From the NCBI RefSeq assembly GCF_001482195.1, contig NZ_KQ759763.1:321023-385022 (forward strand): a stretch of 64,000 nt of DNA, written 5' to 3'. Shown here one piece after another: positions 11,083 to 23,639 of the stretch. A program made the position numbers and the translations under genes. Origin of the DNA: Luteimonas abyssi (GTDB taxonomy: Bacteria; Pseudomonadota; Gammaproteobacteria; Xanthomonadales; Xanthomonadaceae). Numbering within the stretch: the first letter of the stretch is position 1; the number at the start of each line of letters is the position of its first letter. The notes under the pieces are model-generated. The model saw nothing but the letters and a program-made list of their open reading frames with translations, had not been told where the DNA came from and did no database searches.

Positions 11083-11206
11083 GGTCGCGGTCCGCGTTGG
11101 CGCAGTCGTAACAACAGGTCGTAACAACTAGGGTGTGGTGGTGCGACGGGACTGGCCCAGCGGCCGGCCCCGACCCCCAGCAGACCCGGCGAGCGGAGCG
11201 AGCGAG

Positions 11207-12070
11207 ATGGCAGGCGGCAGAGAAATCAAAACCAAGATCAAGAGTGTGCAGAACACCCGCAAGGTGACGCGCGCGCTCGAAATGGTCTCGGCCTCCAAGA
11301 TCCGCAAGGCGCAGGACCGGATGAAGCAGTCGCGTCCGTACGCGCGCGCGATGAAGCAGCTGATCGGCCACCTCGCCCAGGCGAATGCGGAGTTCCAGCA
11401 TCCGTACCTGGTCGAGCGCCCGGAACCCAAGCGGGTGGGCTACGTGATCGTGTCGTCCGACCGCGGCCTGGCCGGCGGCCTCAACAACAACCTGTTCCGC
11501 AAGCTGCTCGGCGAGATCCGCGGCTGGCAGGAAAAGGGCGTCGAGGTCGACGTGGTCACCATCGGCCAGAAGGCGACCGTGTTCTTCCGCCGGCTGAAGG
11601 TGCAGATGCTGGCCAGCGTGACCCACCTGGGCGACACCCCGGAAGTCGAGCAGCTCATCGGCGTGATCAAGGTCATGCTCGACGGCTACAACGAAGGCAA
11701 GCTGGATCGCGTGTTTCTGGCCTACAACGACTTCGTCAACACCATGACGCAGCGGGCCGCGTTCGATCAGTTGCTGCCGTTGCCGCCGGCCGAGGAGTCC
11801 ATCGTCAAGCACGACTGGGATTACCTGTACGAGCCCGATGCCGAGACCGTGCTCGAGCACGTGCTCACGCGCTACATCGAATCGCTGGTCTACCAGGCGG
11901 TGATGGAGAACGTGGCCTCCGAGCATGCTGCGCGGATGGTGGCGATGAAGTCGGCCAGCGACAACGCGACCAAGATGATCGACACGCTGAATCTGGTCTA
12001 CAACAAGGCCCGCCAGGCGGCGATCACCCAGGAAATCTCCGAGATCGTGAGCGGCGCCGCGGCGGTCTGA
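11207..12070 (+). CDS. atpG: ATP synthase F1 subunit gamma
   Basis: This is the 287-residue central rotor shaft, the same length as E. coli gamma. The start at ATG 11207 is chosen because [20 protein letters not shown] is the universal gamma N-terminus; the 24 residues open upstream (from 11135) are not conserved. The C-terminal helix [28 protein letters not shown] is intact. The gap of 124 nt after atpA contains no gene and only a weak ribosome site. Confidence 0.98.
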   Translation: MAGGREIKTKIKSVQNTRKVTRALEMVSASKIRKAQDRMKQSRPYARAMKQLIGHLAQANAEFQHPYLVERPEPKRVGYVIVSSDRGLAGGLNNNLFRKLLGEIRGWQEKGVEVDVVTIGQKATVFFRRLKVQMLASVTHLGDTPEVEQLIGVIKVMLDGYNEGKLDRVFLAYNDFVNTMTQRAAFDQLLPLPPAEESIVKHDWDYLYEPDAETVLEHVLTRYIESLVYQAVMENVASEHAARMVAMKSASDNATKMIDTLNLVYNKARQAAITQEISEIVSGAAAV

Positions 12071-12076
12071 CGGCTT

Positions 12077-13608
<1,532 letters not shown>

Positions 13609-13618
13609 TCCGCGTGCG

Positions 13619-13642
13619 CCCTCTCCCGCGACCGGGAGAGGG
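13619..13642. repeat. Intergenic hairpin between atpD and atpC
   Basis: A perfect 10-bp stem (CCCTCTCCCG / CGGGAGAGGG) with a 4-nt loop lies 10 nt after the atpD stop. This CCCTCTCCCG motif is a dispersed intergenic palindrome in Xanthomonadales. No T-run follows, so it should not terminate transcription. It may stabilise the upstream message or lower atpC expression. Confidence 0.7.
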
Positions 13643-13666
13643 GGCCAGGCAGAAGAGCATTTACTT

Positions 13667-14092
13667 ATGACCAGCACCATCCGTTGCGACATCGTCAGCG
13701 CCGAAGCCGAGATCTTCCACGGCGAAGCCACCCTGATCGTGGCCACCGGCGAGCTCGGCGAGCTCGGCATCGCGCCGCGCCACGCACCGCTGATCACCCG
13801 GCTCAAGCCCGGCAAGGTCGTGGTGACCCAGGCCAACGGCGAGAAGCTCGACTTCGCGATCTCGGGCGGCATCCTCGAGGTGCAGCCGCAGGTGGTGACG
13901 ATCCTGGCCGATACCGCGATCCGCGCCGACGACATCGACGAGGCTGCGGTGAAGAAGGCGAAGGAAGACGCCGAGCGCGTCATCGCCGGTCGCGGCGAGG
14001 CGATGGACATCGCCGAAGCGCAGCAGAAGCTGGCCGAGGTCTCGGCGCAGCTGCAGGCGCTGGAACGGCTGCGCAAGAACCTCAAGCACTGA
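13667..14092 (+). CDS. atpC: ATP synthase F1 subunit epsilon
   Basis: The 141-residue protein has the N-terminal beta-sandwich (with [22 protein letters not shown]) and the C-terminal helical hairpin ([23 protein letters not shown]) typical of epsilon. Epsilon couples the rotor to the c-ring and can inhibit ATP hydrolysis through its C-terminal helices. It is last in the operon and followed by a terminator. Confidence 0.98.
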   Translation: MTSTIRCDIVSAEAEIFHGEATLIVATGELGELGIAPRHAPLITRLKPGKVVVTQANGEKLDFAISGGILEVQPQVVTILADTAIRADDIDEAAVKKAKEDAERVIAGRGEAMDIAEAQQKLAEVSAQLQALERLRKNLKH

Positions 14093-14116
14093 GGGCGCAG
14101 CAGCGCTTCCGAGAAG

Positions 14117-14142
14117 AACGCCGGCCATGCGCCGGCGTTTTT
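14117..14142 (+). terminator. Intrinsic terminator of the atp operon
   Basis: An ACGCCGGC/GCCGGCGT stem of 8 bp (14118-14138) with a 5-nt loop is followed by TTTTT. It lies 24 nt after the atpC stop. Confidence 0.92.
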
Positions 14143-14437
14143 CGTTGCATCGTCGACGCTTCGTCTGTTCGGCCGTGTACTCCGTCGAACGCCGAATCGC
14201 CCTTCTCGCAGACCTTTGCCGGTACCGCAGTAGCCATCCGGACGCGATGTGGTCTGCGAGCCGGTGTGACGCTGACCGCACTGCGCCTCGATTCAGTGGT
14301 TTCCACGAAGCCGCTCAGGGGAGTCGCGACGGGTCGTGGGCGGACACCCGAGCAGGTGCCGACGCACCGGGCCCGATCCGGTGACGCTTCGCGCGCAGTG
14401 ATCAAGCAGATGCGGGTGCGGGCGCAGCGCCCCGTGC

Positions 14438-14875
14438 TCAGCGCCTGTAGATCCACTGGCGCGAGATGACGAACCCGATCAGCCCCAATGCGATTTCCAC
14501 CAGCGGCTTCGCCAGCCAGGCCCATTTCAGGCCGAGATAGTCGTCGATCTGGCCGATGGCCCAGGTGCTGACCAGCGTGGTCGTGACCCACATGACCAGG
14601 AAGCGTTGCAATTGCACGCGGCCGACTGCGGTCCCTTCGCCCGCGAACGTGAAGCGACCGTTCATCCAGAAACCGAGCAGGGCGCCGCAGATCCGGCCCA
14701 CGATATTGGCGTGCCGGACCGGCAAGCCGAGATGGCTCAGCCCGACCATGACCGCCCAGTCGAGCAGCCACTGCACGCCGCCGATGATCAGGTAGCTGCG
14801 CGATTGTCGGGCGAGGCTCAAGGGCGGCTCGTGGGCGTGTGAGACGAGGAAAGGGCGCGATGGACGCCCTGGCAC
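14438..14875 (-). CDS. GtrA-like membrane protein
   Basis: Up to 145 residues with four predicted membrane helices. The segments SYLIIGGVQWLLDWAVM and ICGALLGFWMNGRFTF (GtrA-type N-x-x-F-TF signature) place it in the GtrA family, which is thought to move polyprenyl-linked sugars across the inner membrane for O-antigen or cell-wall glycosylation. The start is uncertain. GTG 14875 lacks a ribosome site, and a TTG codon just before SLARQSRSYL is possible. It is divergent from glmU, which makes the UDP-GlcNAc used in envelope sugar synthesis. The 295 bases between its stop and the atp terminator hold nothing recognisable. Confidence 0.75.
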   Translation of the reverse strand: MPGRPSRPFLVSHAHEPPLSLARQSRSYLIIGGVQWLLDWAVMVGLSHLGLPVRHANIVGRICGALLGFWMNGRFTFAGEGTAVGRVQLQRFLVMWVTTTLVSTWAIGQIDDYLGLKWAWLAKPLVEIALGLIGFVISRQWIYRR

Positions 14876-14949
14876 GGGGCAGGCGCGATGCTAACAGCGC
14901 GGCCCGTTAGAATTCCGCGATTACTGTCGAACAGCAGAAGGTTGCCCCC

Positions 14950-16320
14950 ATGACCGCTCCTCTCCACGTGATCGTCCTCGCTGCCGGCGAAGGCAAGCGG
15001 ATGCGGTCCTCGCGACCCAAGGTCCTGCAGGCGATCGCGGGCCGACCGATGCTGGCGCATGTCGTCGCGACCGCGCGCACGCTCGATCCCGAGGCGATCC
15101 ATATCGTCTACGGCCACGGGGGCGACCAGGTCCGGGCGGCGTTCGCCGACCAGATGGACCTGGTGTGGGCGGAGCAACGCGAGCGGCTCGGCACCGGCCA
15201 TGCGGTGGCGCAGGCGATGGGGGAGGTTCCGGACGGCGCACGGGTGCTGGTGCTGTACGGCGACGTGCCGCTGATCACCGCCGATACGCTGCGCAATCTG
15301 CTGGCGGGCGAGCGCGAAGCGCGGCTGACGGTGCTGGTGGCCGATCTCGAAGATCCGAGCGGTTACGGCCGTGTGGTCCGCGACTCCGAAGGCCACGTGG
15401 CCGCGATCGTCGAGCACAAGGACGCCGACGACGAGCAGCGTCGGATCCGGATCGTCAACACCGGCATCGTGGCGGCCGAAGCAACCGCGCTCAAGCGCTG
15501 GCTCGGCACGATCTCCAACGACAATGCGCAGGGCGAGTACTACCTGACCGACATCTTCGCACTCGCCGCGGGCGAGTTCACCGCGGCCGAGATCGTCGCC
15601 GTGGCGGACCCGCTGGAAGCCGAGGGTGCGAACGACGCCTGGCAGCTCGCCCAGCTCGAGCGCGCGTTCCAGCGGCGAGCGGTGCGGGCGCTGTGCGCGC
15701 AGGGCGCACGCTTCGCCGACCCGGCGCGGGTGGATATCCGCGGCGAGGTGGTGGTGGGGCCGGACGTCGAGTTCGATGTCGACGTGATCCTCGAAGGCCG
15801 GGTGGAACTGGGCGAGGGCGTGCGCGTCGGGCCGTTCTGCCGGCTCAAGGACGTCGGCCTGGGCGAAGGCACGGAAGTCCACGCGCATTGCGATCTCGAA
15901 GGCGTGCGGGCGGAAGGTTCGGTGACCATCGGGCCGTTCGCGCGCTTGCGCTCCGGGACGGTGCTGGCCGATGGCGCCCGCATCGGCAACTTCGTCGAAA
16001 CCAAGAACGTCACCGTCGGCGTGGCCAGCAAGGCCAATCATCTGACCTACCTGGGCGATGCCGAGATCGGCGCTTCGGTGAACATCGGCGCCGGTACGAT
16101 CACCTGCAACTACGACGGCGTGAACAAGTGGAAGACGGTGATCGGCGACGGGGTCTTCATCGGCTCCAACGCGTCGTTGGTGGCGCCGGTGACGATCGGC
16201 GAGGGTGCCACCACGGCCGCGGGCTCCACGATCACCGCGAACGTGGCCCCGGGTACGTTGGCCGTCGCCCGTGTGCGGCAGAGCACGATCGAAGGCTGGA
16301 CGCGCCCCAAGAAGCGCTGA
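14950..16320 (+). CDS. glmU: Bifunctional UDP-GlcNAc pyrophosphorylase / GlcN-1-P acetyltransferase
   Basis: This 456-residue protein catalyses the last two steps to UDP-GlcNAc, the precursor of peptidoglycan and LPS. The N-terminal uridylyltransferase domain begins LAAGEGKRM (residues 10-18) with the conserved Lys24 and has [11 protein letters not shown]. The C-terminal half is a left-handed hexapeptide beta-helix with the acetyltransferase segment [14 protein letters not shown] and the [10 protein letters not shown] loop. Length equals E. coli GlmU (456). glmS, which supplies glucosamine-6-phosphate for the same pathway, lies 12 kb away on the same strand. Confidence 0.98.
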   Translation: MTAPLHVIVLAAGEGKRMRSSRPKVLQAIAGRPMLAHVVATARTLDPEAIHIVYGHGGDQVRAAFADQMDLVWAEQRERLGTGHAVAQAMGEVPDGARVLVLYGDVPLITADTLRNLLAGEREARLTVLVADLEDPSGYGRVVRDSEGHVAAIVEHKDADDEQRRIRIVNTGIVAAEATALKRWLGTISNDNAQGEYYLTDIFALAAGEFTAAEIVAVADPLEAEGANDAWQLAQLERAFQRRAVRALCAQGARFADPARVDIRGEVVVGPDVEFDVDVILEGRVELGEGVRVGPFCRLKDVGLGEGTEVHAHCDLEGVRAEGSVTIGPFARLRSGTVLADGARIGNFVETKNVTVGVASKANHLTYLGDAEIGASVNIGAGTITCNYDGVNKWKTVIGDGVFIGSNASLVAPVTIGEGATTAAGSTITANVAPGTLAVARVRQSTIEGWTRPKKR

Positions 16321-16437
16321 GGACGCACCCTCGCGGCGTCGCGCGGGCGGGATGTGGCGCCGTTCGCCGATCCCGGTGCGCGCTGATCGGATGGCGGGCG
16401 CGGATCGTCCTGCTGCCCTGCGACGCAGGACGCGATG

Positions 16438-17750
16438 CTAGGACGGTGTGACGGGAAAGAGCAGGCGGACCGAAAGGCCGCCGCCGGTCCTGTTCTGCAG
16501 GGCGATGCGGCCGCCGTGGGCCTCGCAGATCTCGCGCGCGAGGGCGAGCCCCAGACCGGTGCCGTTGCGTTTGGTCGAGTAGAACGGCAGCAAGGCGTTC
16601 GCCAGCACCGCGTCGTTCATGCCGCTGCCGCGGTCGAGGACCTCGATCCGCCAGGCGTCGGGCAGGCGCGACAGCGACAGGCCGACGTCGGTGGCCGGCG
16701 ATCCGGATTCGTGCGCGTTGCGCAGCAGGTTGATCAGGCATTGCTCCATCTGCGCCGCATCCAGGCGCAGTTCGGCGTCGCGCTCGCCTTCCAGCGCGAA
16801 TGCCACCTGGTCGCGCAGGCGCTCGACGAAACGCCGCCACGGTATCGTCTCCAGGCGCGGTGCCGGCAGTTTGGCGAAGCGCGCATAGTCGCGGATGAAG
16901 CCCTCCAGGTGACGCGCGCGTTCCTCGATCGTCGCCAGCGCCCCGGGCAGCCGTTCCATCTGGCCACGGCGCAGCAGTTCGGCGCCGGAGTGAGCGAGCG
17001 AGGCGATCGGCGCCAGCGAATTGTTGAGCTCGTGGCTGATCACCCGGATCACCTTCTTCCATGTCTGGACCTCCTGCCGCCGTAACTCGGCGGTGAGCAG
17101 GCGCAGCAGGATCAGATCGTGGCGGCGTCCGTTGAGGCGGAACTGCCGCCGGGACAGGTGGTAGATGTCCTCGTCGTCGGCGTCACCGACGCCGAACATG
17201 CCATCGCCGCCCCGCGTCAGGGCCTCGCACAACGCCTCCGGCTGCGCCGCCGTCAACGCATCGAAGTCGCGCCCTTCCAGGCGTTTGCCGTCGCCCAGCA
17301 ATTTGCGTGCGGCGAGATTGCCCAGCACCACGCGTTGCTGCGCATCGAGCAGGATCATCGCCACCGGCGTGTTCTGCACCATGGTGTCGAGCAGGAGCTC
17401 GCGCTGCACGAGCGTATTGCGCTGCTGGCGCAAGACGTCGCCGAGGCGGTTGTGGGCATCGACCAGTTCGGCCAGTTCGCCCCGGCCGTCCCAGCGGATG
17501 CCGAAGCTGTAGTCGCCGTCGCGGTACGCGGTGACAGCCCCGGAAAGCGCACGGAACAGGGCACGCACAGGGCCGAGCTGGCGCTGCACCTGCCAGGCCA
17601 GGACCGGCAGCAGGGCTGCGGTCGCGACGAGGACCGCAGCCCAGGGCAGCAGCCAGTAGGTCAGCCAGGCGGCGAGCAGCGCGGTGCCGATCGCGAAGCC
17701 GGCCGCGAGGCCGGTCAGCCGGACGCCCAGCGGCAGTCGCGGCCGTCGCA

Positions 17751-17751
<1 letters not shown>
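16438..17751 (-). CDS. Sensor histidine kinase (NtrY-like)
   Basis: The 437-residue product has two membrane helices within residues 8-52, a HAMP-like stretch, a PAS-like region (about 120-215), a phospho-acceptor His240 in VISHELNNSLAPI, an N box (INLLRNAHESG) and a G box (GTGLGLAL). The HELNNSLAPI form of the H box is typical of NtrB/NtrY-type kinases that pair with sigma-54 activators. Only a very short periplasmic turn separates the two helices, so sensing is probably membrane or cytoplasmic. The start ATG at 17751 overlaps the regulator stop as TGATG. A longer open frame to 19146 is the regulator read out of frame. Confidence 0.9.
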
Positions 17752-19118
<1,367 letters not shown>

Positions 19119-19197
19119 CAGGGTGTGCTGCGGGCAGGCCGGGCAACGCGTGTCCGGCAGGAAGAGTGTAGTGGCGGAAGGGCCGGCATCGTCGTCG

Positions 19198-21030
19198 TCA
19201 GCCGGGGCGTTCCTCTGCCATCTGCTGCTGCGCGATCCAGCGGTCGATGCGGACTTCGAGCAGCGACAGCGGCATCGAGCCGCTACCGAGCACGGTGTCG
19301 TGGAAGCCGCGCAGGTCGAAGCCGGCGCCCAGCGCCTGCTGTGCGCGCTGCCGGAGCTCGATGAGCTTCAGCTCGCCGATCTTGTAGGCCAGCCCCTGTC
19401 CCGGCCAGACGATGTAACGGTCCACCTCGGCCTGCAAGTCCGGCTCGTCGGCATCGGAGTGGGTGCGCAACCAGGCGACCATTCGCGCGCGGTCCCAGCG
19501 CAGGTGATGAACGCCGGTGTCGAGGACGAGGCGATTGGCCCGGGTCAATGCCTGCGCCAGGCGGCCGTAGTCGCTGTCGGGATCCTCGTAAAAACCGAGC
19601 TCCTTGGCCAGGTGCTCCGAGTACAGCGCCCAGCCTTCGACGAAGGCCAGATGCACCGCCCGGGTCCTGAACGCGGGCAGGTCGGGCAGGGCCCGGGCGA
19701 TCGACATCTGCATGTGATGGCCAGGAATGCCCTCGTGGTAGGCGGTGGCCTCGACCGTGGACAGGGAGCGGCTGGCGAAGTCGCCGGTGTTGACCAGGAC
19801 CGTGCCCGGCCGGTGGCCGTCGGGGGTGCCGGGAACATAGGCCGCGGCCGAGAAGGTCGTTTCGGAATGCGCGGGCACGGCGGCGACATCCACGCGGGCT
19901 TCGGGCAGCAAACCGAAGAGTTCGTGCAGCCGGGGCGCCATGCGGGTGACGTGGTGCCGGTACAGGTCGAGCAGTTGTTCGCGCGAGGTCGCGTAACGCG
20001 TACGATCGTCGCGCATTGCGGCGCGCATCGAAGCCAGGTCCGGATGGCCCTGGTCGTGGGCGATCCGCGTCATCTCCGCCTCGATGCGTGCCACCTCGCG
20101 CAGGCCCAACGCATGGATGTCGGCGGGCGCCATGTCGGTGGATGCCAGCCGGCGGACCTGGTCGAGATAGAGCGCCTCGCCGTTGGGCAGCGACCAGATG
20201 CCGGGTTCGAGCCGGCCGGCCGCCGCGTATTCGGTCTCGATGAAGCGGGCGAGATCGCGGTAGGCCGGGCGCACGTGCGCGTCGATCGCCGCCAGCACCG
20301 CGTCGCGCAGCCGCGCGTGTTCTGCCTGGGGAACGCTGTCGGGAAATGTCCGCACGGCGCCCGCGAATGCGTTATCCAGGCCGGCGGGTGCGGCGATCGC
20401 CTCGGTCTGCGCCACCAGCGCGTCCATCAGGTGGCGCGGTGGGACCAGTCCGGCGCGCATGCCCAGGCGCGCGCGCTCGGTGATGGCGGCGAGCACGGCA
20501 GGCAGGCCCTCCAGGCGTGCGGCGTAGTCCTCGTAGTGGCGGGTACTGGCGAACGGAAACGTACCCGCCATCGCCGGCAGCGCCAGATGCATGCCCCTGA
20601 ACTGGTCCAGGGGCATCATCCACAGGCCCAGCCGATACGCAGCAACCTCGCCCTCCAGGCGATCGATGAGCATCCATCTGTTGGTGCGCGCGGTGTCGGA
20701 GAAGCCGTCGTCGTCGAGGGCCTGCAGCTGGGCGAGCAAGGCGCGCGCCTCGGCGTCCTGACGGGCGAGGGCGTCCGGCGAGGCGTCGCCCCAACGGGCG
20801 TTGCCGCGATCGTCGCCACCGAACGAGGCATGTTCCGGCCAGTCGCGCAGATAGCTTGCCCAGTGCGCATCGATCAGTGTGGCCAGCATCGCCATACGCA
20901 CGTCGGCATCCTCCCGGTCGCGACCCGCCACGTGGTGCGGATGGCCGTCGTTGCCGGAGCAGGCAGCGGAGCCGACGAGGGCGAATGCCAACGCGAGTGC
21001 GGGACCGAGGGTGGGCATCGGGAAGCGCAT
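19198..21030 (-). CDS. DUF885 family lipoprotein, putative metallopeptidase
   Basis: The 610-residue product starts with a lipoprotein signal (hydrophobic core then GSAACSGND, lipidated Cys near residue 24). The DUF885 hallmark YHEGIPGHHMQ lies near residue 430, followed by EGWALYSEHLAKELG. His and Glu residues in these two motifs look like a zinc site of gluzincin type; peptidase activity is inferred for the family, not shown here. It follows the last permease gene by 32 nt and precedes the regulator by about 80 nt, all on the minus strand. It may therefore act in the periplasm on a peptide handled by the exporter. DUF885 proteins are also common as stand-alone genes in Xanthomonads. Confidence 0.85.
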   Translation of the reverse strand: MRFPMPTLGPALALAFALVGSAACSGNDGHPHHVAGRDREDADVRMAMLATLIDAHWASYLRDWPEHASFGGDDRGNARWGDASPDALARQDAEARALLAQLQALDDDGFSDTARTNRWMLIDRLEGEVAAYRLGLWMMPLDQFRGMHLALPAMAGTFPFASTRHYEDYAARLEGLPAVLAAITERARLGMRAGLVPPRHLMDALVAQTEAIAAPAGLDNAFAGAVRTFPDSVPQAEHARLRDAVLAAIDAHVRPAYRDLARFIETEYAAAGRLEPGIWSLPNGEALYLDQVRRLASTDMAPADIHALGLREVARIEAEMTRIAHDQGHPDLASMRAAMRDDRTRYATSREQLLDLYRHHVTRMAPRLHELFGLLPEARVDVAAVPAHSETTFSAAAYVPGTPDGHRPGTVLVNTGDFASRSLSTVEATAYHEGIPGHHMQMSIARALPDLPAFRTRAVHLAFVEGWALYSEHLAKELGFYEDPDSDYGRLAQALTRANRLVLDTGVHHLRWDRARMVAWLRTHSDADEPDLQAEVDRYIVWPGQGLAYKIGELKLIELRQRAQQALGAGFDLRGFHDTVLGSGSMPLSLLEVRIDRWIAQQQMAEERPG

Positions 21031-21062
21031 GGGGATCTACTCGTATGAAGGGAGCGGCCGGC

Positions 21063-22307
21063 TCAGGCGGCGCGTGTCGCTCGAGCGGGCGGCGTCCGCG
21101 CCGCCCGCCGAGCAGGCCCGGCCGCGGCGTACAGGCCCAGCGACCACAGCAGCAACGCAGCGAGCGGGAGATAGGTCAGCGGCAGGCGTGCCATCGCGTA
21201 GGTCTGCATCAACCAGTGGTTGATGGCGTAAGCGGCGACCAGGCCGGGCAGCAGGCCCATGCCGACGACGATCAGGTTCTCGGCGAGGACGTGACGCAGG
21301 ATGTCGCCGCGGCCGGCACCGAGGGCGCGCCGGATGCCGATGCTGCGGGTGCGGATCTCCACCCAGTAGCCGGACAGGCCGGCAATGCCGACGCCGGTGA
21401 CCAGCAGGACCACGGCGACCACGGTGGACAACAGCCAGACCGCTGCACGACGTGCGCGGAACGCGCTGTCACGCAAGGATTCGTACGTGTCCACGCGCAC
21501 GGCGACGCCCGGCAGCATCGCGGCGCCGAATTCCCGTTCCAGCAACGGGCCGATCGCGTCGCGCGCCGCGTCGCGTTGCCCGGGGGTGACGCGAACGGCG
21601 TAGTTGAGCACGGGCACCGAGACGACATCGGCCGGCAACAGGATCGAGAACTGCGCACGGCCCTCGTCGAGGGCGTCGAGCTGGTAACGCAGCAGGCGTC
21701 GGACGATACCCACCACGACGAGATCGCGACCGCCGCTGGTCTGTTCGAGCCGGCCACCGAGCGCGTCCCCGTTCGGGAAGTAGTGGCGCGCCAGCGCCTC
21801 GGTGAGAAGCACCGGCGTTCCCGAGGGAATGTCCAGGCCTTCGCCGGCGAGATCCACGCGGATGCCCTCGCCCGGTTCGAAGTCACGGCCCCTCGCCAGC
21901 TCCAGGCCGAGCGTCTGCAGCAGGCCGTCGCCGGCGAAGCCGGTGGCGGTGGCCGTGGTGCCGGACGGGCCGCGCAGATCGAGCGTGAACGTCATCGACT
22001 GTTTCATCGGCAGGCCCAGGGCCGGCGCGACGCCCTCCACGCCGGGGATGCCCCGCAGCAGGTCCGCGCCGGTGCGGATCTGCGCGGCGCTCCAGTGCCC
22101 GCTCCGGGCGACGAGCTGGTCCACCAGCAGCAGCCGGTCGCGTGCGATGCCGTCGTCGACCAGCAGCGGCGCAGCCTGTCGTTGCAGCAGGAACACCGCA
22201 TTGCAGAGGATGGCCGCGGCCACTGCGACCTGCACGGCGATGAGCCAGGGCATCAGCGGACGCTGGCGCAGGCCGGAGAGAATCTGGCGGAGAGGCGGTA
22301 TGTGCAT
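21063..22307 (-). CDS. MacB/FtsX-type ABC permease, type B copy 2
   Basis: The 414-residue protein has an N-terminal membrane helix, a large periplasmic MacB-like domain and three C-terminal helices of the FtsX fold, with the family segment SIGIRRALGAGRGDILRHVLAEN. It is paralogous to the product of 23639-24868. Both have the same layout and nearly the same C-terminal ending (RLPL-YLP-ALVLW, then A-GPARRAA). It ends a run of four permease genes and begins 3 nt after the preceding permease stop. It has no ATPase domain and should use the ATPase encoded at 26244-26963. Confidence 0.88.
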   Translation of the reverse strand: MHIPPLRQILSGLRQRPLMPWLIAVQVAVAAAILCNAVFLLQRQAAPLLVDDGIARDRLLLVDQLVARSGHWSAAQIRTGADLLRGIPGVEGVAPALGLPMKQSMTFTLDLRGPSGTTATATGFAGDGLLQTLGLELARGRDFEPGEGIRVDLAGEGLDIPSGTPVLLTEALARHYFPNGDALGGRLEQTSGGRDLVVVGIVRRLLRYQLDALDEGRAQFSILLPADVVSVPVLNYAVRVTPGQRDAARDAIGPLLEREFGAAMLPGVAVRVDTYESLRDSAFRARRAAVWLLSTVVAVVLLVTGVGIAGLSGYWVEIRTRSIGIRRALGAGRGDILRHVLAENLIVVGMGLLPGLVAAYAINHWLMQTYAMARLPLTYLPLAALLLWSLGLYAAAGPARRAARTPPARATRAA

Positions 22308-22310
22308 CGA

Positions 22311-23639
22311 TCAGAGGGTCTTGACCTGCAGCACCGGCTCGATCCTGGCTGCGCGAAGGGCCGGCACCACGCCGACCAGGAGGCCGGTGGCGACCGACAG
22401 CGCGAGCAGGAGCAGGAACAGGCGGGGTTCGAAACGGGCGAGATCGGTGTAGCCGTGGTCCTGCAGCCGGATCAGCCACAACCCGAACGCCGTCAGCGGC
22501 AGCGCGAGCAGTCCGCCCAGCGCGCCGGCCGCGCCCGCCTCGACCAAGCACTGCACCATCACCGAGCCGCGCGGCGCGCCGAGCACCCGACGCACTCCGA
22601 GTTCGCCGCCGCGGCGCAGGAAACGTGCGGCCAGCAGGCCGGCCACATTGACCATGCACAGCGCGAGCAGGCCCACGGCGAGCAGCAGGTTCAGGCGGAC
22701 CGCATCCGGCACGACATGGTTGGCCGCCAGCCAGGCGTCGACGCTGTACAGACGGCTGTCCGTGTCGCGCTCGAAGACGCCGGCGGCCTGGCGGGCGCGG
22801 GCATAGCCATCGAGGGCGGCGGCGTAGGCGGTCCGCGTGGCGGCGTCGGGCAGTTCCGCCCACACGGCCAGCCAGCGGCAGTCCTGCAGGTCGATGGTGT
22901 CGAAGCCGAAGCCGCCCATGCCGCGGCTGTCGCAGTCGCGTGTCGCCACCGGGGCGATGTCGGCGTCCAGCGCCGCGCGCAGCGGCAGAAACACGGTCTC
23001 GCGGGCGTCGCCCCAGGCAGGGGTGCCCGTCTGGAAAAAATGAAAACGCGGCTGCGGCGCCCATTCACCGGCGATGCCGATCACCCGGAACTGCCCGGCG
23101 CCGATCCGCACGTCGCGCCCGAGCGGGTCCGTGTCACCGAACAGCGCATGGGCGGTGTCCTCGGAAATCACCACGACGCGCGCATGCGCCTCGGCGTCTG
23201 ACCAATGGCGCCCGCGCAGCAACGGCACACCGAACATCGCCGGCATGGGGCCGCTGGCGAGGACGGCCAGGCCGCTGCGCGCGGCGTCGCCATCGGGCGC
23301 GTGGACGGTCAGCAGGGTGGAAACGAGCGCGGTCTGACGGACCTGCGGCTGCAGCGCGGCCATGGCCTCCGCATCCTCGAGCTTCCAGAGGAAGGGGGGC
23401 GTCTCCTCGACCGCGGAACGGTCGCTCTGCGGCGCACGCCTGGAGTCGACCCAGGCCAGATGCAGGCGCTCGCCGACTCCCGGCAGGGGCGTGGCGGACA
23501 GCATCGACAGCAGGGTCAGCATGCTCATCACCGCGGCCAGGCCCAATGCGAGCAGCAGCACCGAGAGGACCATGGTCCGCGGCTGGCGCAGCAGGCCGCG
23601 CAGGCCCAGCGCGAAGCTGTAGCGCAGCGTCCGCGACAT
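22311..23639 (-). CDS. MacB/FtsX-type ABC permease, type A copy 2
   Basis: The 442-residue protein has MacB-like periplasmic and FtsX domains. The start at 23639 (MSRTLRYSFALGLRGLLRQPR) overlaps the preceding stop as TGATG; the 28 residues open upstream belong to the neighbour's sequence. It is paralogous to 24917-26233. Shared features include FLRRGGELGVRRVLGAPRG near the second helix, the following QCL-EAGA segment and the end LPA-RA--I-P--Q-K. The periplasmic part contains several Cys residues. It is part of the A-B-A-B permease array. Confidence 0.88.
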   Translation of the reverse strand: MSRTLRYSFALGLRGLLRQPRTMVLSVLLLALGLAAVMSMLTLLSMLSATPLPGVGERLHLAWVDSRRAPQSDRSAVEETPPFLWKLEDAEAMAALQPQVRQTALVSTLLTVHAPDGDAARSGLAVLASGPMPAMFGVPLLRGRHWSDAEAHARVVVISEDTAHALFGDTDPLGRDVRIGAGQFRVIGIAGEWAPQPRFHFFQTGTPAWGDARETVFLPLRAALDADIAPVATRDCDSRGMGGFGFDTIDLQDCRWLAVWAELPDAATRTAYAAALDGYARARQAAGVFERDTDSRLYSVDAWLAANHVVPDAVRLNLLLAVGLLALCMVNVAGLLAARFLRRGGELGVRRVLGAPRGSVMVQCLVEAGAAGALGGLLALPLTAFGLWLIRLQDHGYTDLARFEPRLFLLLLALSVATGLLVGVVPALRAARIEPVLQVKTL

